Origin: Eubacterium sp. ER2
GTDB taxonomy: Bacteria > Bacillota > Clostridia > Lachnospirales > Lachnospiraceae
DNA length: 64,000 nucleotides
Reading direction: 5' to 3'
NCBI RefSeq assembly: GCF_000765215.1
Contig: NZ_JPJE01000018.1
Coordinates: forward strand, 62,001-126,000
This document shows positions 34,247 to 42,766 of the stretch, one piece after another; the first letter of the stretch is position 1; each line of letters begins with the position of its first letter. The position numbers and the translations under genes are program-made. The notes under the pieces are model-generated. The model worked only from the letters and a program-made list of their open reading frames with translations, ran no database searches and was not told where the DNA came from.

Positions 34247-34330
34247 AATTGCAATTATATAATATAAACAACTATTACATCATATTGAGACAATGCGCAA
34301 TGGAGTGTTATGGGCAGTTGTCGGTTCGAA

Positions 34331-34362
34331 GAGTTCCGTCAGAGGGACTCTTTTCTTTTTTT
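34331..34362 (+). terminator. Terminator in the leader before the M20 amidohydrolase gene
   Basis: 7-bp stem (34331-34337 with 34344-34350, one G-U) followed by TTTTCTTTTTTT. It lies about 110 nt after the promoter above and 63 bp before ATG 34426, so it may act as an attenuator, or end a small RNA, or end trmD transcripts. Confidence 0.8.
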
Positions 34363-34425
34363 GTGGACATCCGGCGCTGTTACGCTTACGTCATTGATCT
34401 CAGGAAAGACGGGTGAGAGAGGATC

Positions 34426-35658
34426 ATGGGCACAACAGCGGCCGAGATTAAAAAGAGAGCAGAGGAGCTTCGCGGGCAGATCACAGCAGACAGGAGGCAT
34501 CTCCATCAGATACCGGAGATCGGGATGGATCTGCCAGGGACAGCGGACTACATCAGGAGACGCCTGGATGAGATGGGAATACCGTGGAAGAACTGCGGCG
34601 GGGATCTCCCGGAGAAGGTGACAAAGGATTTTGTGGAGGCGGGATTTCCCCGGATGGAGAGAGCAGTGGGGATCACAGCTGTCATCGGACACGGAAGCCC
34701 CTGTATTCTGCTGCGGGCGGACATGGATGCCCTCCCCATACGGGAGGACAATGATCTGGATTTTAAGTCTGAGAACGGCTGGGGGCACATGTGCGGCCAC
34801 GACAGCCACGTTGCCATGCTCCTGGGGGCGGCCCAGATCCTGAAGGAGAGGGAGGACTCTTTAAAAGGCACGGTCAAGCTGGTATTCCAGCCCGGCGAGG
34901 AGACAGGAGCCGGGGCAAGAGTCCTGGTGGAGAACGGCCTTCTGGAAAATCCGAAGGTCGACGCCGCCTTTGGCATTCACGTCCAGTCTGTCACTAAGAC
35001 CGGAGAGCTGGGGTATGCGGTGGGCGTCAACTCCGCTTCCCTGGACACCTTTATCGTGAAGATCAAGGGCAGCGGCGGACACAGCTCCCAGCCACAGCTG
35101 TGTATTGACCCGCTGATGATCATGAACCAGATCTACCAGGCTGTCAATCTACTGGCCACAAGGGAGGCAGATCCGGCGGCTACAGTGGCCCTGACCTGCG
35201 GCGTGGCGAAGGGAGGAACAGCCGTCAACATCATCCCCGACGAGGCAGAGCTTCACATCGGCGTGCGGACCCTGGATGTACAGGCGGCAGAGCATCTGAC
35301 AAAGCGCATCCCGGAGCTCATTGATCACTATGTGAAGGCCTGGAGAGGGGACTATGACATGACTGTGTTCCATACGCCCTGCACCTACAGCGACGAGAAG
35401 CTGTGCAGGGAGCTTGTCCCCTTCGCGGAGGAGATCCTTGGAAGAGAGAATGTCAGTCAGATCCCGCCCATGACCGGGACGGAGGACTTTGGATACATTA
35501 CAAAGGAGGTGCCGGGCATGTTCGCCTTTATCGGGGCCGGACAGCCGGGAAACGCGCCCCTACACAATCCCCACATGGTGCTGGACGAGGATGTGCTCCC
35601 TCTGGGAGCTGCCCTTCACGCCTACACAGCCATCTCATGGCTGGACCTGCAGGGGTAG
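34426..35658 (+). CDS. M20-family amidohydrolase / aminoacylase
   Basis: 410 residues, full length. Metal ligands are visible in the family order: Cys-Gly-His-Asp in MCGHDSHVAM (about 124-132), EETGAGA (about 163), the His in AFGIHVQ, and a late HNPHMVLDE. Residues 190-310 form the lid/dimer domain (GSGGHSSQPQ). M20D enzymes cleave N-acyl amino acids, aminobenzoyl-glutamate or similar amides. The adjacent YfcC transporter (77 bp downstream) suggests uptake and hydrolysis of an amidated amino acid or dipeptide. Ribosome site GAGAGG. Confidence 0.9.
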   Translation: MGTTAAEIKKRAEELRGQITADRRHLHQIPEIGMDLPGTADYIRRRLDEMGIPWKNCGGDLPEKVTKDFVEAGFPRMERAVGITAVIGHGSPCILLRADMDALPIREDNDLDFKSENGWGHMCGHDSHVAMLLGAAQILKEREDSLKGTVKLVFQPGEETGAGARVLVENGLLENPKVDAAFGIHVQSVTKTGELGYAVGVNSASLDTFIVKIKGSGGHSSQPQLCIDPLMIMNQIYQAVNLLATREADPAATVALTCGVAKGGTAVNIIPDEAELHIGVRTLDVQAAEHLTKRIPELIDHYVKAWRGDYDMTVFHTPCTYSDEKLCRELVPFAEEILGRENVSQIPPMTGTEDFGYITKEVPGMFAFIGAGQPGNAPLHNPHMVLDEDVLPLGAALHAYTAISWLDLQG

Positions 35659-35735
35659 AAAGCCGGCCTCCAGGGCGTAAAAAGCGAATATCATCATAGA
35701 GAAGTATCATCATAAAGAGAAAGAGAGTGAAGAAA

Positions 35736-37139
35736 ATGGACAAGAAAACATCCAGGAGCAAAGGGTTCCATATGCCCCATGTATTTATCATCCTGCTGCT
35801 CATCATGTTGTTCGTGGTGGCGCTGTCCTACATCATCCCAAGCGGAAGCTACGAGCGGATCACAGACGAGGCAACGGGCATATCAGTGGTGGATCCGGAC
35901 ACATTCCAGTACGTGGAAAATGAAAATCCCATCACATTTATGAACTATTTTGAGGCGGTGTACAACGGCTTTGTCAACGGAGCCACTATCATGGGTACTC
36001 TGTTCATCAGCTCCGGCGTGATCTATCTTCTGGAGGTCAGCGGAGCCTTCGGAGCCGGGATCGGCGCTATCCTGAAACGGACAAAGGGCAGGGAATTCTC
36101 TGTTGTATGGATTTTCTACACGATCTTTGTCATTTTCGGCGTCCTGGGCTACGGGGAGGCCGCCTACCCCTTTTACCCGCTGGCAGTGAGCATCGGGTTT
36201 GCCCTGGGATATGACAGGATCGTAGGCACCGGGCTGGCCATCGTGGGGAGCACAGTGGGATTTACCTCCGGGCTCATGAACATGTTTACCACCGGTGTCT
36301 CCCAGCAGATCGTAGGACTTCCCATGTTTTCCGGAATCGGCTACCGGGCGGTGGGCCTGGCGGTATTTTATCTGATCGGCCTTGTGGGACTCTACAATTA
36401 CTGCCGGAAAATACGGAAGGATCCGGCAAAAAGCATTGTGAGTGAAGAGTACATGAATCAGAAGGCGGAAGAGCAGGTGGCCCACACAGAGGAGATGACG
36501 GGCAGGAGAGTGCTTGGACTTCTGGCATTTCTTATTGTCATTGTCATTCAGGGCTACGGCTGCATCAGGCTGGGATGGTCCTTTGCCCAGATTGCGGCCC
36601 TGTATGTGATGTTCGGCATTGTGCTGACTGCCATCTTCCGGTTCAGCCCAAGCGAGGCCTGCCAGCTCTTCTGCAAAGGAGCTACCAGAGTCTTCGCGGC
36701 GGCCTTCGCCGTGGGCCTGGCCCAGTCTGTAGTCGTGCTCATGAACCAGGCCTGCATTATGGACACCATCGTGCACGCCATGGCGGAATTCCTGCAGAAC
36801 AAGAGCGCGATCCTGGCGCTGCTGATCGTATTTGTGTTTGTGACCCTGTTTAACTTCCTGGTCGTATCGGGAAGCGGAAAGGCGGTCATCATCATGCCGA
36901 TCCTTCAGCCCCTTGGAAAGATCCTGCACATCAACCAGCAGGTGCTTGTGCTCACCTACCAGTACGGCGATGGCATCACCAACAGCTTCTGGCCGGGGAG
37001 CTCCCTTGTCCAGCTGTCCATGTGCGGCGTGGACTACGGCTCCTGGATCAGGTTCTGCTGGAAGATTTATCTGTCGTTTATTGTGAGCGCCTTTATCCTG
37101 ATCATGATCGCTTACGGTATCGGCTACGGCCCGTTCTGA
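35736..37139 (+). CDS. YfcC-family membrane transporter
   Basis: 467 residues from ATG 35736; the in-frame GTG at 35727 is less likely. About 12 hydrophobic segments with two re-entrant-like motifs (VGSTVGFTSGLMNMFTTGVS and VSGSGKAVIIMPI...TNSFWPGSS), typical of YfcC/DcuC-like carriers in the ion transporter superfamily. YfcC proteins are annotated as basic amino acid or C4-dicarboxylate carriers, with little experimental support. Likely co-transcribed with the M20 amidohydrolase and supplying its substrate. The ribosome site is weak (GAGAG). Confidence 0.85.
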   Translation: MDKKTSRSKGFHMPHVFIILLLIMLFVVALSYIIPSGSYERITDEATGISVVDPDTFQYVENENPITFMNYFEAVYNGFVNGATIMGTLFISSGVIYLLEVSGAFGAGIGAILKRTKGREFSVVWIFYTIFVIFGVLGYGEAAYPFYPLAVSIGFALGYDRIVGTGLAIVGSTVGFTSGLMNMFTTGVSQQIVGLPMFSGIGYRAVGLAVFYLIGLVGLYNYCRKIRKDPAKSIVSEEYMNQKAEEQVAHTEEMTGRRVLGLLAFLIVIVIQGYGCIRLGWSFAQIAALYVMFGIVLTAIFRFSPSEACQLFCKGATRVFAAAFAVGLAQSVVVLMNQACIMDTIVHAMAEFLQNKSAILALLIVFVFVTLFNFLVVSGSGKAVIIMPILQPLGKILHINQQVLVLTYQYGDGITNSFWPGSSLVQLSMCGVDYGSWIRFCWKIYLSFIVSAFILIMIAYGIGYGPF

Positions 37140-37170
37140 GTAAAAGAGTGTGAAACAGCGGAAATTTTCC

Positions 37171-37199
37171 TTGCAATTCTTCTGTGCATATGCTATGAT
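37171..37199 (+). promoter_or_regulatory. Promoter of rplS
   Basis: TTGCAA (37171-37176) and TATGAT (37194-37199) with 17-bp spacer. Confidence 0.8.
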
Positions 37200-37205
37200 A
37201 AAATG

Positions 37206-37304
37206 CGTTGTGAGAAGATAGAGATGGTCCTCTGATACGCTTCCGCGCTGAGGCGGGAATAGAGAAATGTATTAAGAACGTCCGAATAACAAGGAGGTCA
37301 CACA
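37206..37304 (+). promoter_or_regulatory. rplS leader, possible L19 autoregulatory RNA
   Basis: About 99 nt of leader with a GC-rich imperfect hairpin around 37242-37259. L19 leaders exist in Firmicutes, but I cannot match this one to the known consensus by eye. Confidence 0.3.
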
Positions 37305-37652
37305 ATGAACGATATCATTAAGAACATTGAAGCTGAGCAGCTCAAAGAGAACGCGCCTGAGTTCAGAGTAGGCGACACCGTAAAGGTTTACGGAAAGATC
37401 AAAGAGGGAAACCGTGAAAGAATCCAGGTTTTTGAGGGAACAGTCCTGAAAAAACAGGGTGGAAGCACAAGAGCAACATTTACTGTGAGAAAGAATTCCA
37501 ACGGAGTAGGTGTTGAGAAGACATGGCCGCTCCATTCTCCTAACGTAGAGAAGGTTGAGGTTGTCCGCAGAGGTAAAGTGAGACGCGCAAAACTGAACTA
37601 CTTAAGAGACCGCGTAGGAAAAGCAGCCAAGGTAAAAGAATTAGTAAAATAA
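37305..37652 (+). CDS. rplS: Ribosomal protein bL19
   Basis: 115 residues, complete: [28 protein letters not shown] and [22 protein letters not shown] are diagnostic. Sits at the 30S-50S interface. AAGGAGGT site before ATG 37305. Has its own promoter and a terminator before lepB. Confidence 0.98.
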   Translation: MNDIIKNIEAEQLKENAPEFRVGDTVKVYGKIKEGNRERIQVFEGTVLKKQGGSTRATFTVRKNSNGVGVEKTWPLHSPNVEKVEVVRRGKVRRAKLNYLRDRVGKAAKVKELVK

Positions 37653-37665
37653 GAAAACAAAGAGG

Positions 37666-37700
37666 AAGGGACAAATACATACAGTATCTTGTCCCTTTTA
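37666..37700 (+). terminator. Terminator after rplS
   Basis: 9-bp stem (37666-37674 with 37689-37697) followed by TTTAT. Part of the transcript may read through into lepB, 34 bp downstream. Confidence 0.75.
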
Positions 37701-37733
37701 TGCTATACAGGGAATTCTGACAGGAAAAGAATT

Positions 37734-38318
37734 ATGAGAGGATTAAAATTCAGAAGAAGACGGCGCAGAAGAAATAAATTTCGCATAGAGATGCTCAGGC
37801 CGGTGGCTGTGTGGGCGGGCAAGATTGCCATTGTGTGCCTGTTTGCCTTTGTCTTCGTGTGGTATTTCGGGCAGAGAGTGGCCGTGGTGGGAGATTCCAT
37901 GAACCCGATCCTGAACAACGGGGACATAGCGCTTGTAAACCGGATCGTATATGATGCCACAGCGCCCAAAAGGGGAGACATTATTGTCTTTAAGCCAAAG
38001 GGAAATGAGAATTCCCACTACTATATCAAGCGGATCATTGGGCTCCCCGGCGAGAAGGTGCAGATCCTGGAGGGCGAGATCTACATTGACGGAGAGAAGC
38101 TTGAGGAGGACTACGGAGTCAGCGAGATCACGGATCCCGGCATTGCGGCGGAGGAGATCGAGCTGGAGGGAAATGAGTTCTTTGTACTGGGAGACGACCG
38201 GGAGAACAGCGAGGACAGCCGCATGGCGGATGTGGGCAATGTGAAGCGTTCCTATATATATGGGAAGGCCTGGTTTGTCATCTCGCCCTGGGAGAACTTT
38301 GGGTTTGTGCGCTCCTGA
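37734..38318 (+). CDS. lepB: Type I signal peptidase, first copy
   Basis: 194 residues from ATG 37734. Basic N-terminus (RRRRRRRNKFR), one membrane helix (about 25-44), then the catalytic domain: Ser55 in GDSMNP and Lys99 in YYIKRIIGLPGE form the dyad; GDDRENSEDSR closes the active-site region. Cleaves signal peptides on the outer face of the membrane. A second lepB lies at 39274, after rbgA. Confidence 0.94.
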   Translation: MRGLKFRRRRRRRNKFRIEMLRPVAVWAGKIAIVCLFAFVFVWYFGQRVAVVGDSMNPILNNGDIALVNRIVYDATAPKRGDIIVFKPKGNENSHYYIKRIIGLPGEKVQILEGEIYIDGEKLEEDYGVSEITDPGIAAEEIELEGNEFFVLGDDRENSEDSRMADVGNVKRSYIYGKAWFVISPWENFGFVRS

Positions 38319-38380
38319 GGACACAATTTTTCAGAGCACACGTTTTCAATCATTGTTTTTAATTAATAAGGAGGAAACAC

Positions 38381-39229
38381 ATGCATTTTCAGTGGTATCC
38401 CGGCCATATGACAAAGGCCAAGCGGATGATGCAGGAAAATATAAAGCTGATCGATCTGGTGATCGAGCTGACAGACGCCCGGATCCCGGTGAGCAGCCGG
38501 AACCCGGATATCGACGATCTGGGGAAGAACAAAGCCAGACTGATCCTTCTGAACAAGGCGGACCTGGCGGAGGAAAAGTGGAATGACGCCTGGATGGAGT
38601 ATTTCCAGGCAAAGGGCTTTTCCTGTGTCAAGGTCAACTCCAAAAAGGGAGGCGGGGTAAAGAGCATCCATGCTGTCATCCAGGAGGCCTGCAAGGAGAA
38701 GATCGAGAGAGACCGGAAGAGAGGAATCCTGAACAGGCCGGTGCGCGCCATGGTGGTGGGCATTCCCAATGTGGGCAAATCCACCTTTATCAACGCCCTG
38801 GCCGGGAAGGCCTGCGCCAAGACGGGAAACAAGCCCGGCGTGACAAAGGGAAAGCAGTGGATACGGCTCAACAGGAATGTGGAGCTTCTGGATACCCCGG
38901 GTATCCTCTGGCCGAAGTTCGAGGATCAGTCTGTGGGAATGAAGCTGGCCTTTATCGGTTCTATCAAGGATGAGCTCCTGCAGAGAACAGAGCTTGCCGC
39001 GGAGTTTGTGAAGTTCATGCAGCGGCATTACCCCGGCGTCCTGGCGGAGAAGTACGAGACCAGCGAGGAGGGGGAGGCCTATGCTGTCCTGGAGGGGATA
39101 GCAAGGAGCCGCCACTGCCTTGTGCGGGGGAACGAGCTGGATCTGGAGAAGGCGTCCGCCCTGCTCCTGGATGATTTTCGGGACGGCAGGCTGGGCAGGC
39201 TGACACTGGAATATCCGGATCAGATATGA
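38381..39229 (+). CDS. rbgA: Ribosome biogenesis GTPase RbgA (YlqF)
   Basis: 282 residues, circularly permuted GTPase: G4 NKADL (58-62) precedes G1 GIPNVGKST (127-135) and G3 DTPG (171-174). The N-terminal MHFQWYPGHMTKAKR and the C-terminal helical domain are characteristic. Needed for late 50S assembly. AAGGAGG site before ATG 38381. Lies between the two signal peptidase genes. Confidence 0.96.
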   Translation: MHFQWYPGHMTKAKRMMQENIKLIDLVIELTDARIPVSSRNPDIDDLGKNKARLILLNKADLAEEKWNDAWMEYFQAKGFSCVKVNSKKGGGVKSIHAVIQEACKEKIERDRKRGILNRPVRAMVVGIPNVGKSTFINALAGKACAKTGNKPGVTKGKQWIRLNRNVELLDTPGILWPKFEDQSVGMKLAFIGSIKDELLQRTELAAEFVKFMQRHYPGVLAEKYETSEEGEAYAVLEGIARSRHCLVRGNELDLEKASALLLDDFRDGRLGRLTLEYPDQI

Positions 39230-39273
39230 TAGAATTTTATTTGATAGTAAAAAGAAGGCAGGATGAATAGAAA

Positions 39274-39837
39274 ATGGCAAGACGCAGACGAGAGAAAGAA
39301 CACGGCATATTCCGGGAGCTCCTGGGATGGCTTGTATATATACTGATCATTATAGGGCTGAGCTATCTGATCATCACCTATGTGGGACAGAGGACCATGG
39401 TCAGCGGACAGTCCATGGAGCCCACCCTGAGCAACGGCGACAATCTGATCGTGGATAAGATCTCCTACCGGTTCCGGGATCCTCAGAGATACGATATCAT
39501 TGTATTCCCGTATAAATACGAGGAGGATACCTACTATATCAAGAGGATCATCGGCATGCCCGGCGAGACGATCCAGGTCATCGGCGGCTATGTCTATATC
39601 AACGGGGAGCTGCTGGAGAGCGATATCTACGGGGCGGAGCCTATGGAGAGCGGACAGCTTGCGGATCAGCCCATCACCCTGGGAGATGACGAGTACTTTG
39701 TGCTGGGAGATAACCGGAACCACAGCTCTGACAGCCGTGATCCCAGCGTTGGGGTGCTCAAAAGGAGCGACCTTCTGGGCCGGGCCTGGGTGCGCATCTA
39801 TCCATTTGACAAGATAGGATTTATCAGGCATGAATAA
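39274..39837 (+). CDS. lepB: Type I signal peptidase, second copy
   Basis: 187 residues. Charged N-terminus (ARRRREKEH), membrane helix about 17-37, catalytic Ser47 in GQSMEP, Lys90 in YYIKRIIGMPGE, then GDNRNHSSDSRDPSVG. The last motif is the classical form, while the first copy has a variant (GDDRENSEDSR), so the two may differ in substrate range. Overlaps rnhB by 8 bp. Confidence 0.94.
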   Translation: MARRRREKEHGIFRELLGWLVYILIIIGLSYLIITYVGQRTMVSGQSMEPTLSNGDNLIVDKISYRFRDPQRYDIIVFPYKYEEDTYYIKRIIGMPGETIQVIGGYVYINGELLESDIYGAEPMESGQLADQPITLGDDEYFVLGDNRNHSSDSRDPSVGVLKRSDLLGRAWVRIYPFDKIGFIRHE

Positions 39838-40492
39838 ACGGGAAGAAGAAAAGAAGAGAAGACAGGAAGAGAGGCTGAAAAAGGAGCTGGCCCGGCTGGA
39901 GGCCATGAGCGTGTACGAGAGGGAGTATGCTGCCTGCGGCGCCATCTGCGGCATCGACGAGGCCGGCCGTGGCCCTCTGGCAGGTCCGGTGGTGGCGGGA
40001 GCTGTCATCCTTCCGAAGGATGAGCAGATTTTGTATGTAAATGACTCCAAGAAGCTGTCGGAGAAAAAGCGTGAGCTACTCTACGATGAGATCACGGAGC
40101 GGGCCCTGGCCGTGGGCGTGGGGATTGTGGGACCGGAGCAGATCGATGAGATCAATATCCTCCAGGCAACCTACGAGGCCATGCGCCTGGCAGTGGGACA
40201 GCTGGAGATGCGGCCGGATATTCTGTTGAACGACGCAGTCACCATACCGGGAATAGACATTCAGCAGGTGCCTATCGTCAAGGGAGATGCCAAGAGCGTC
40301 TCCATCGCGGCGGCCAGCATCATCGCCAAGGTCACCAGGGACAGGCTGATGCGGGAGTACGACCAGGTTTTTCCGGAGTACGACTTTGCCTCCAACAAGG
40401 GGTATGGCACGAAGAGCCACATTGAGGCGCTGAAGGCTCTCGGCCCCACACCCATACACAGGAGGACATTTATCCAGCACTTTGTGCAGTGA
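39830..40492 (+). CDS. rnhB: Ribonuclease HII
   Basis: 220 residues. Removes ribonucleotides from DNA and RNA-DNA hybrids. A charged N-terminal extension (about 40 residues, KREEEKKRRQEERLKKELARL) precedes the catalytic core beginning ICGIDEAGRGPLAGPVVAGAV (acidic Asp-Glu pair), then LNDAVTIPG and KGDAKSVSIAAASIIAKVTRD. Overlaps lepB by 8 bp. Confidence 0.95.
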   Translation: MNKREEEKKRRQEERLKKELARLEAMSVYEREYAACGAICGIDEAGRGPLAGPVVAGAVILPKDEQILYVNDSKKLSEKKRELLYDEITERALAVGVGIVGPEQIDEINILQATYEAMRLAVGQLEMRPDILLNDAVTIPGIDIQQVPIVKGDAKSVSIAAASIIAKVTRDRLMREYDQVFPEYDFASNKGYGTKSHIEALKALGPTPIHRRTFIQHFVQ

Positions 40493-40550
40493 CGGAGACG
40501 ACAGGCTGACGTGAGGACAATATGGGAGCAGGCATGCCGGCAGAAGGCGG

Positions 40551-40937
40551 ATGACAGGACAGATATCAGGACAGAAGCAGGACAACAGAAGGCAGACCGG
40601 AGCGGTCTATGAGAGGAAGGCGGGAGCCTATCTGGAAAGGCAGGGCTATGAGATCCTGCAGTACAATTACAGATGCCGGGCGGGAGAGATCGACATCGTG
40701 GCCCGGGACGGCTCTTTTCTTGTCTTCTGCGAGGTGAAATACAGGAAGACAGCAGGCAAGGGCTGGGCTGTCGAGGCCGTGACGCCCGGAAAGCAGAGGA
40801 CCATCTCAAGGTGCGCCCTCTTTTATCTGATGGAGCATCATCTGACAGGCGCCTCCTGCCGCTTTGATGTGGTGGGCATTGACGGCGCGTCGGAGAGGAT
40901 TACGCTGATCAAGGGCGCCTTTGACTATGAGGAGTGA
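40551..40937 (+). CDS. yraN: YraN/UPF0102 family predicted nuclease-fold protein
   Basis: 128 residues. Restriction-endonuclease-like core: GAVYERKAGAYLERQGYEIL, AGEIDIVARDG and LVFCEVKYRK (the E-x-K of a PD-(D/E)xK site). Family function is unproven, but it is conserved next to rnhB. The start is ATG 40551, though the ribosome site is weak. 4 bp separate it from pgeF. Confidence 0.9.
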   Translation: MTGQISGQKQDNRRQTGAVYERKAGAYLERQGYEILQYNYRCRAGEIDIVARDGSFLVFCEVKYRKTAGKGWAVEAVTPGKQRTISRCALFYLMEHHLTGASCRFDVVGIDGASERITLIKGAFDYEE

Positions 40938-40941
40938 AGAC

Positions 40942-41790
40942 ATGGGAATTGGGTTAAAATACAAAGATGAGAGGCACATATTTGACGAGAGGGAAAAGGA
41001 CGGTGTCCCCTATCTCTCCTTTCCTCTTCTGGAGCAGACGGGGATCGTGAACCAGGGATTTTCCACCAGGCTGGGGGGAGTCAGCCAGGGCGGCTGCGCT
41101 TCCATGAATATCAGCACCCACAGAGGAGACGCCCCGGCGGCTGTGGAGGAGAACCGAAGGAGGATCGCCTCCGCCGTCGGTGTGGACCCGGAGAAGATGG
41201 TCTACACCTGCCAGACCCACACAACCAATGCGGCTCTTGTTACCGGGGAGGATGCGGGGAAAAGCCTGCCGGAGACGGACGGCATGATCACCCGGACACC
41301 GGGGCTGTGCCTGGTCACCTTCTATGCGGACTGTGTCCCCCTCTATTTTGTGGATCCGGTCAGAAAAGCCGTGGGGCTTTCCCACTCCGGCTGGAGAGGG
41401 ACTGTCGGCGACATGGCCGGCGTGACCGTGGGAATGATGGGGGAGGTGTTCGGGAGCCGGCCGGAGGATATCATTGCCGCCGTAGGCCCCTCCATCTGTC
41501 AGGACTGCTACGAGGTCAGCGAGGATGTGGTCAGCCAGTTCAGGGAGAGTTATCCAGCAGAGGAGTGGGAAGAGCTGTTTTACCAGAAGGAGGAGCAGAG
41601 GAAGAAGGGCAAATACCAGCTTGACCTCTGGAGGGCCAATGAGCTCAATCTTCTGAGGGCAGGCCTTCTGCCGGAGCACATTGCCGTGACCAACCTCTGC
41701 ACCTGCTGTAATCCCGGTCTTCTGTTTTCCCACAGAGTGACCGGCTGGAACAGAGGAAACCTGAGCGCGTTTCTGGCTCTGAAGGAATAG
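40942..41790 (+). CDS. pgeF: Peptidoglycan editing factor PgeF (YfiH/laccase-domain family)
   Basis: 282 residues from ATG 40942 (GAGGAGTG upstream). Metal/active-site residues: CQTHTTNAALV, FYADCVPLYFVDP and GLSHSGWRGTVG, plus C-terminal LCTCCNPGLLFSHR. In E. coli the family removes mis-incorporated L-Ser from UDP-MurNAc; older annotations call it polyphenol oxidase, and some homologues act on purine nucleosides. Tandem with yraN. Confidence 0.88.
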   Translation: MGIGLKYKDERHIFDEREKDGVPYLSFPLLEQTGIVNQGFSTRLGGVSQGGCASMNISTHRGDAPAAVEENRRRIASAVGVDPEKMVYTCQTHTTNAALVTGEDAGKSLPETDGMITRTPGLCLVTFYADCVPLYFVDPVRKAVGLSHSGWRGTVGDMAGVTVGMMGEVFGSRPEDIIAAVGPSICQDCYEVSEDVVSQFRESYPAEEWEELFYQKEEQRKKGKYQLDLWRANELNLLRAGLLPEHIAVTNLCTCCNPGLLFSHRVTGWNRGNLSAFLALKE

Positions 41791-41835
41791 ATCTGAAGAA
41801 GTAGACCTGTTTACATCATAAGGAGGAAAATATCT

Positions 41836-42708
41836 GTGAATACAGACGAGATAGCTGAGACAACCCAGGAGACAGTGGAGAATGTCAATTTGCTGCTTCA
41901 GTTTATAGAGGACCATATCCCGGATATGATCGGATTTGGGTTCAAGATCCTCTTTGCGGTCATTTTGCTCATTGTCGGGAAATATATCATAGGGGCTGTC
42001 CGCAGGCTGACGGCAAAGGCCTTTGCCCGCTCCAACGCGGACACGGGAGTGAGTCAGTTTACGGACTCCATCATCAAGTACGGCCTGTATACAGTGCTGG
42101 TCATCCTTGTGGTGACCAGCTTTGGAGTCAACCTTTCCTCCATCACGGCGATCCTGGCAGCCGCCGGTGTAGCCGTCAGCCTGGCGCTGCAGGATGTGAT
42201 CTCCAACTTTGCGGGCGGGGTTCTGATCCTGACACTGAAGCCCTTTGCTGTGGGTGACTATATTATAGAGGACAACAATAAAAATGAGGGGACTGTCAAG
42301 GAGATCCAGCTGTTCCACACAAAACTGACCACGGTGGACAACAAGACCATTGTGATCCCCAACGGGATGCTGACCAACAACAGTCTCACCAACGTGACCG
42401 CCAAGGATGAGCGGCAGCTTGACCTGCGGATCGACATTTCCTATGAGTCAGATCTGCGGAAAGCAAAGGGGATACTGGAGGACATGCTGAAAAGTACGCC
42501 CGGTATACTGAGGGACATGGAGACATCCGTCTTTGTGGACTCCCTTGGCACGAGCAGCGTGGTCCTTGGGATCCGGGCCTGGACCAGAATGGAAGATTAC
42601 TGGCCTGTAAGGTGGAAGCTGCTGGAGGACATTAAGCTGACCTTTGACGAGGAGGGAATCAATATCCCCTACACCCAGATCACTGTGCACAGCGCCGGAA
42701 AAGAGTAA
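41836..42708 (+). CDS. mscS: Small-conductance mechanosensitive channel MscS
   Basis: 290 residues from GTG 41836, which follows AGGAGGAAAATATCT. Three hydrophobic segments, with the Ala/Gly-rich pore helix (ITAILAAAGVAVSLALQDVISNFAGGVL, about 96-125), then the soluble vestibule (VGDYIIE...TKLTTVDNKTIVIPNG). Opens under membrane tension to release solutes. Single gene by spacing. Confidence 0.93.
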   Translation: MNTDEIAETTQETVENVNLLLQFIEDHIPDMIGFGFKILFAVILLIVGKYIIGAVRRLTAKAFARSNADTGVSQFTDSIIKYGLYTVLVILVVTSFGVNLSSITAILAAAGVAVSLALQDVISNFAGGVLILTLKPFAVGDYIIEDNNKNEGTVKEIQLFHTKLTTVDNKTIVIPNGMLTNNSLTNVTAKDERQLDLRIDISYESDLRKAKGILEDMLKSTPGILRDMETSVFVDSLGTSSVVLGIRAWTRMEDYWPVRWKLLEDIKLTFDEEGINIPYTQITVHSAGKE

Positions 42709-42766
42709 AGGAGATGGCCGCTGAAAATCGCTGACGAAGAGGCCGCAAAAGAAGAGGGGGAAGAAG

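Noticed and set aside
40954-42318. Long reverse-strand open frame (454 codons) opposite pgeF and mscS
   Set aside because: It is antisense to two well-supported genes, spans their boundary, has no ribosome site or recognisable domain, and arises from codon bias.
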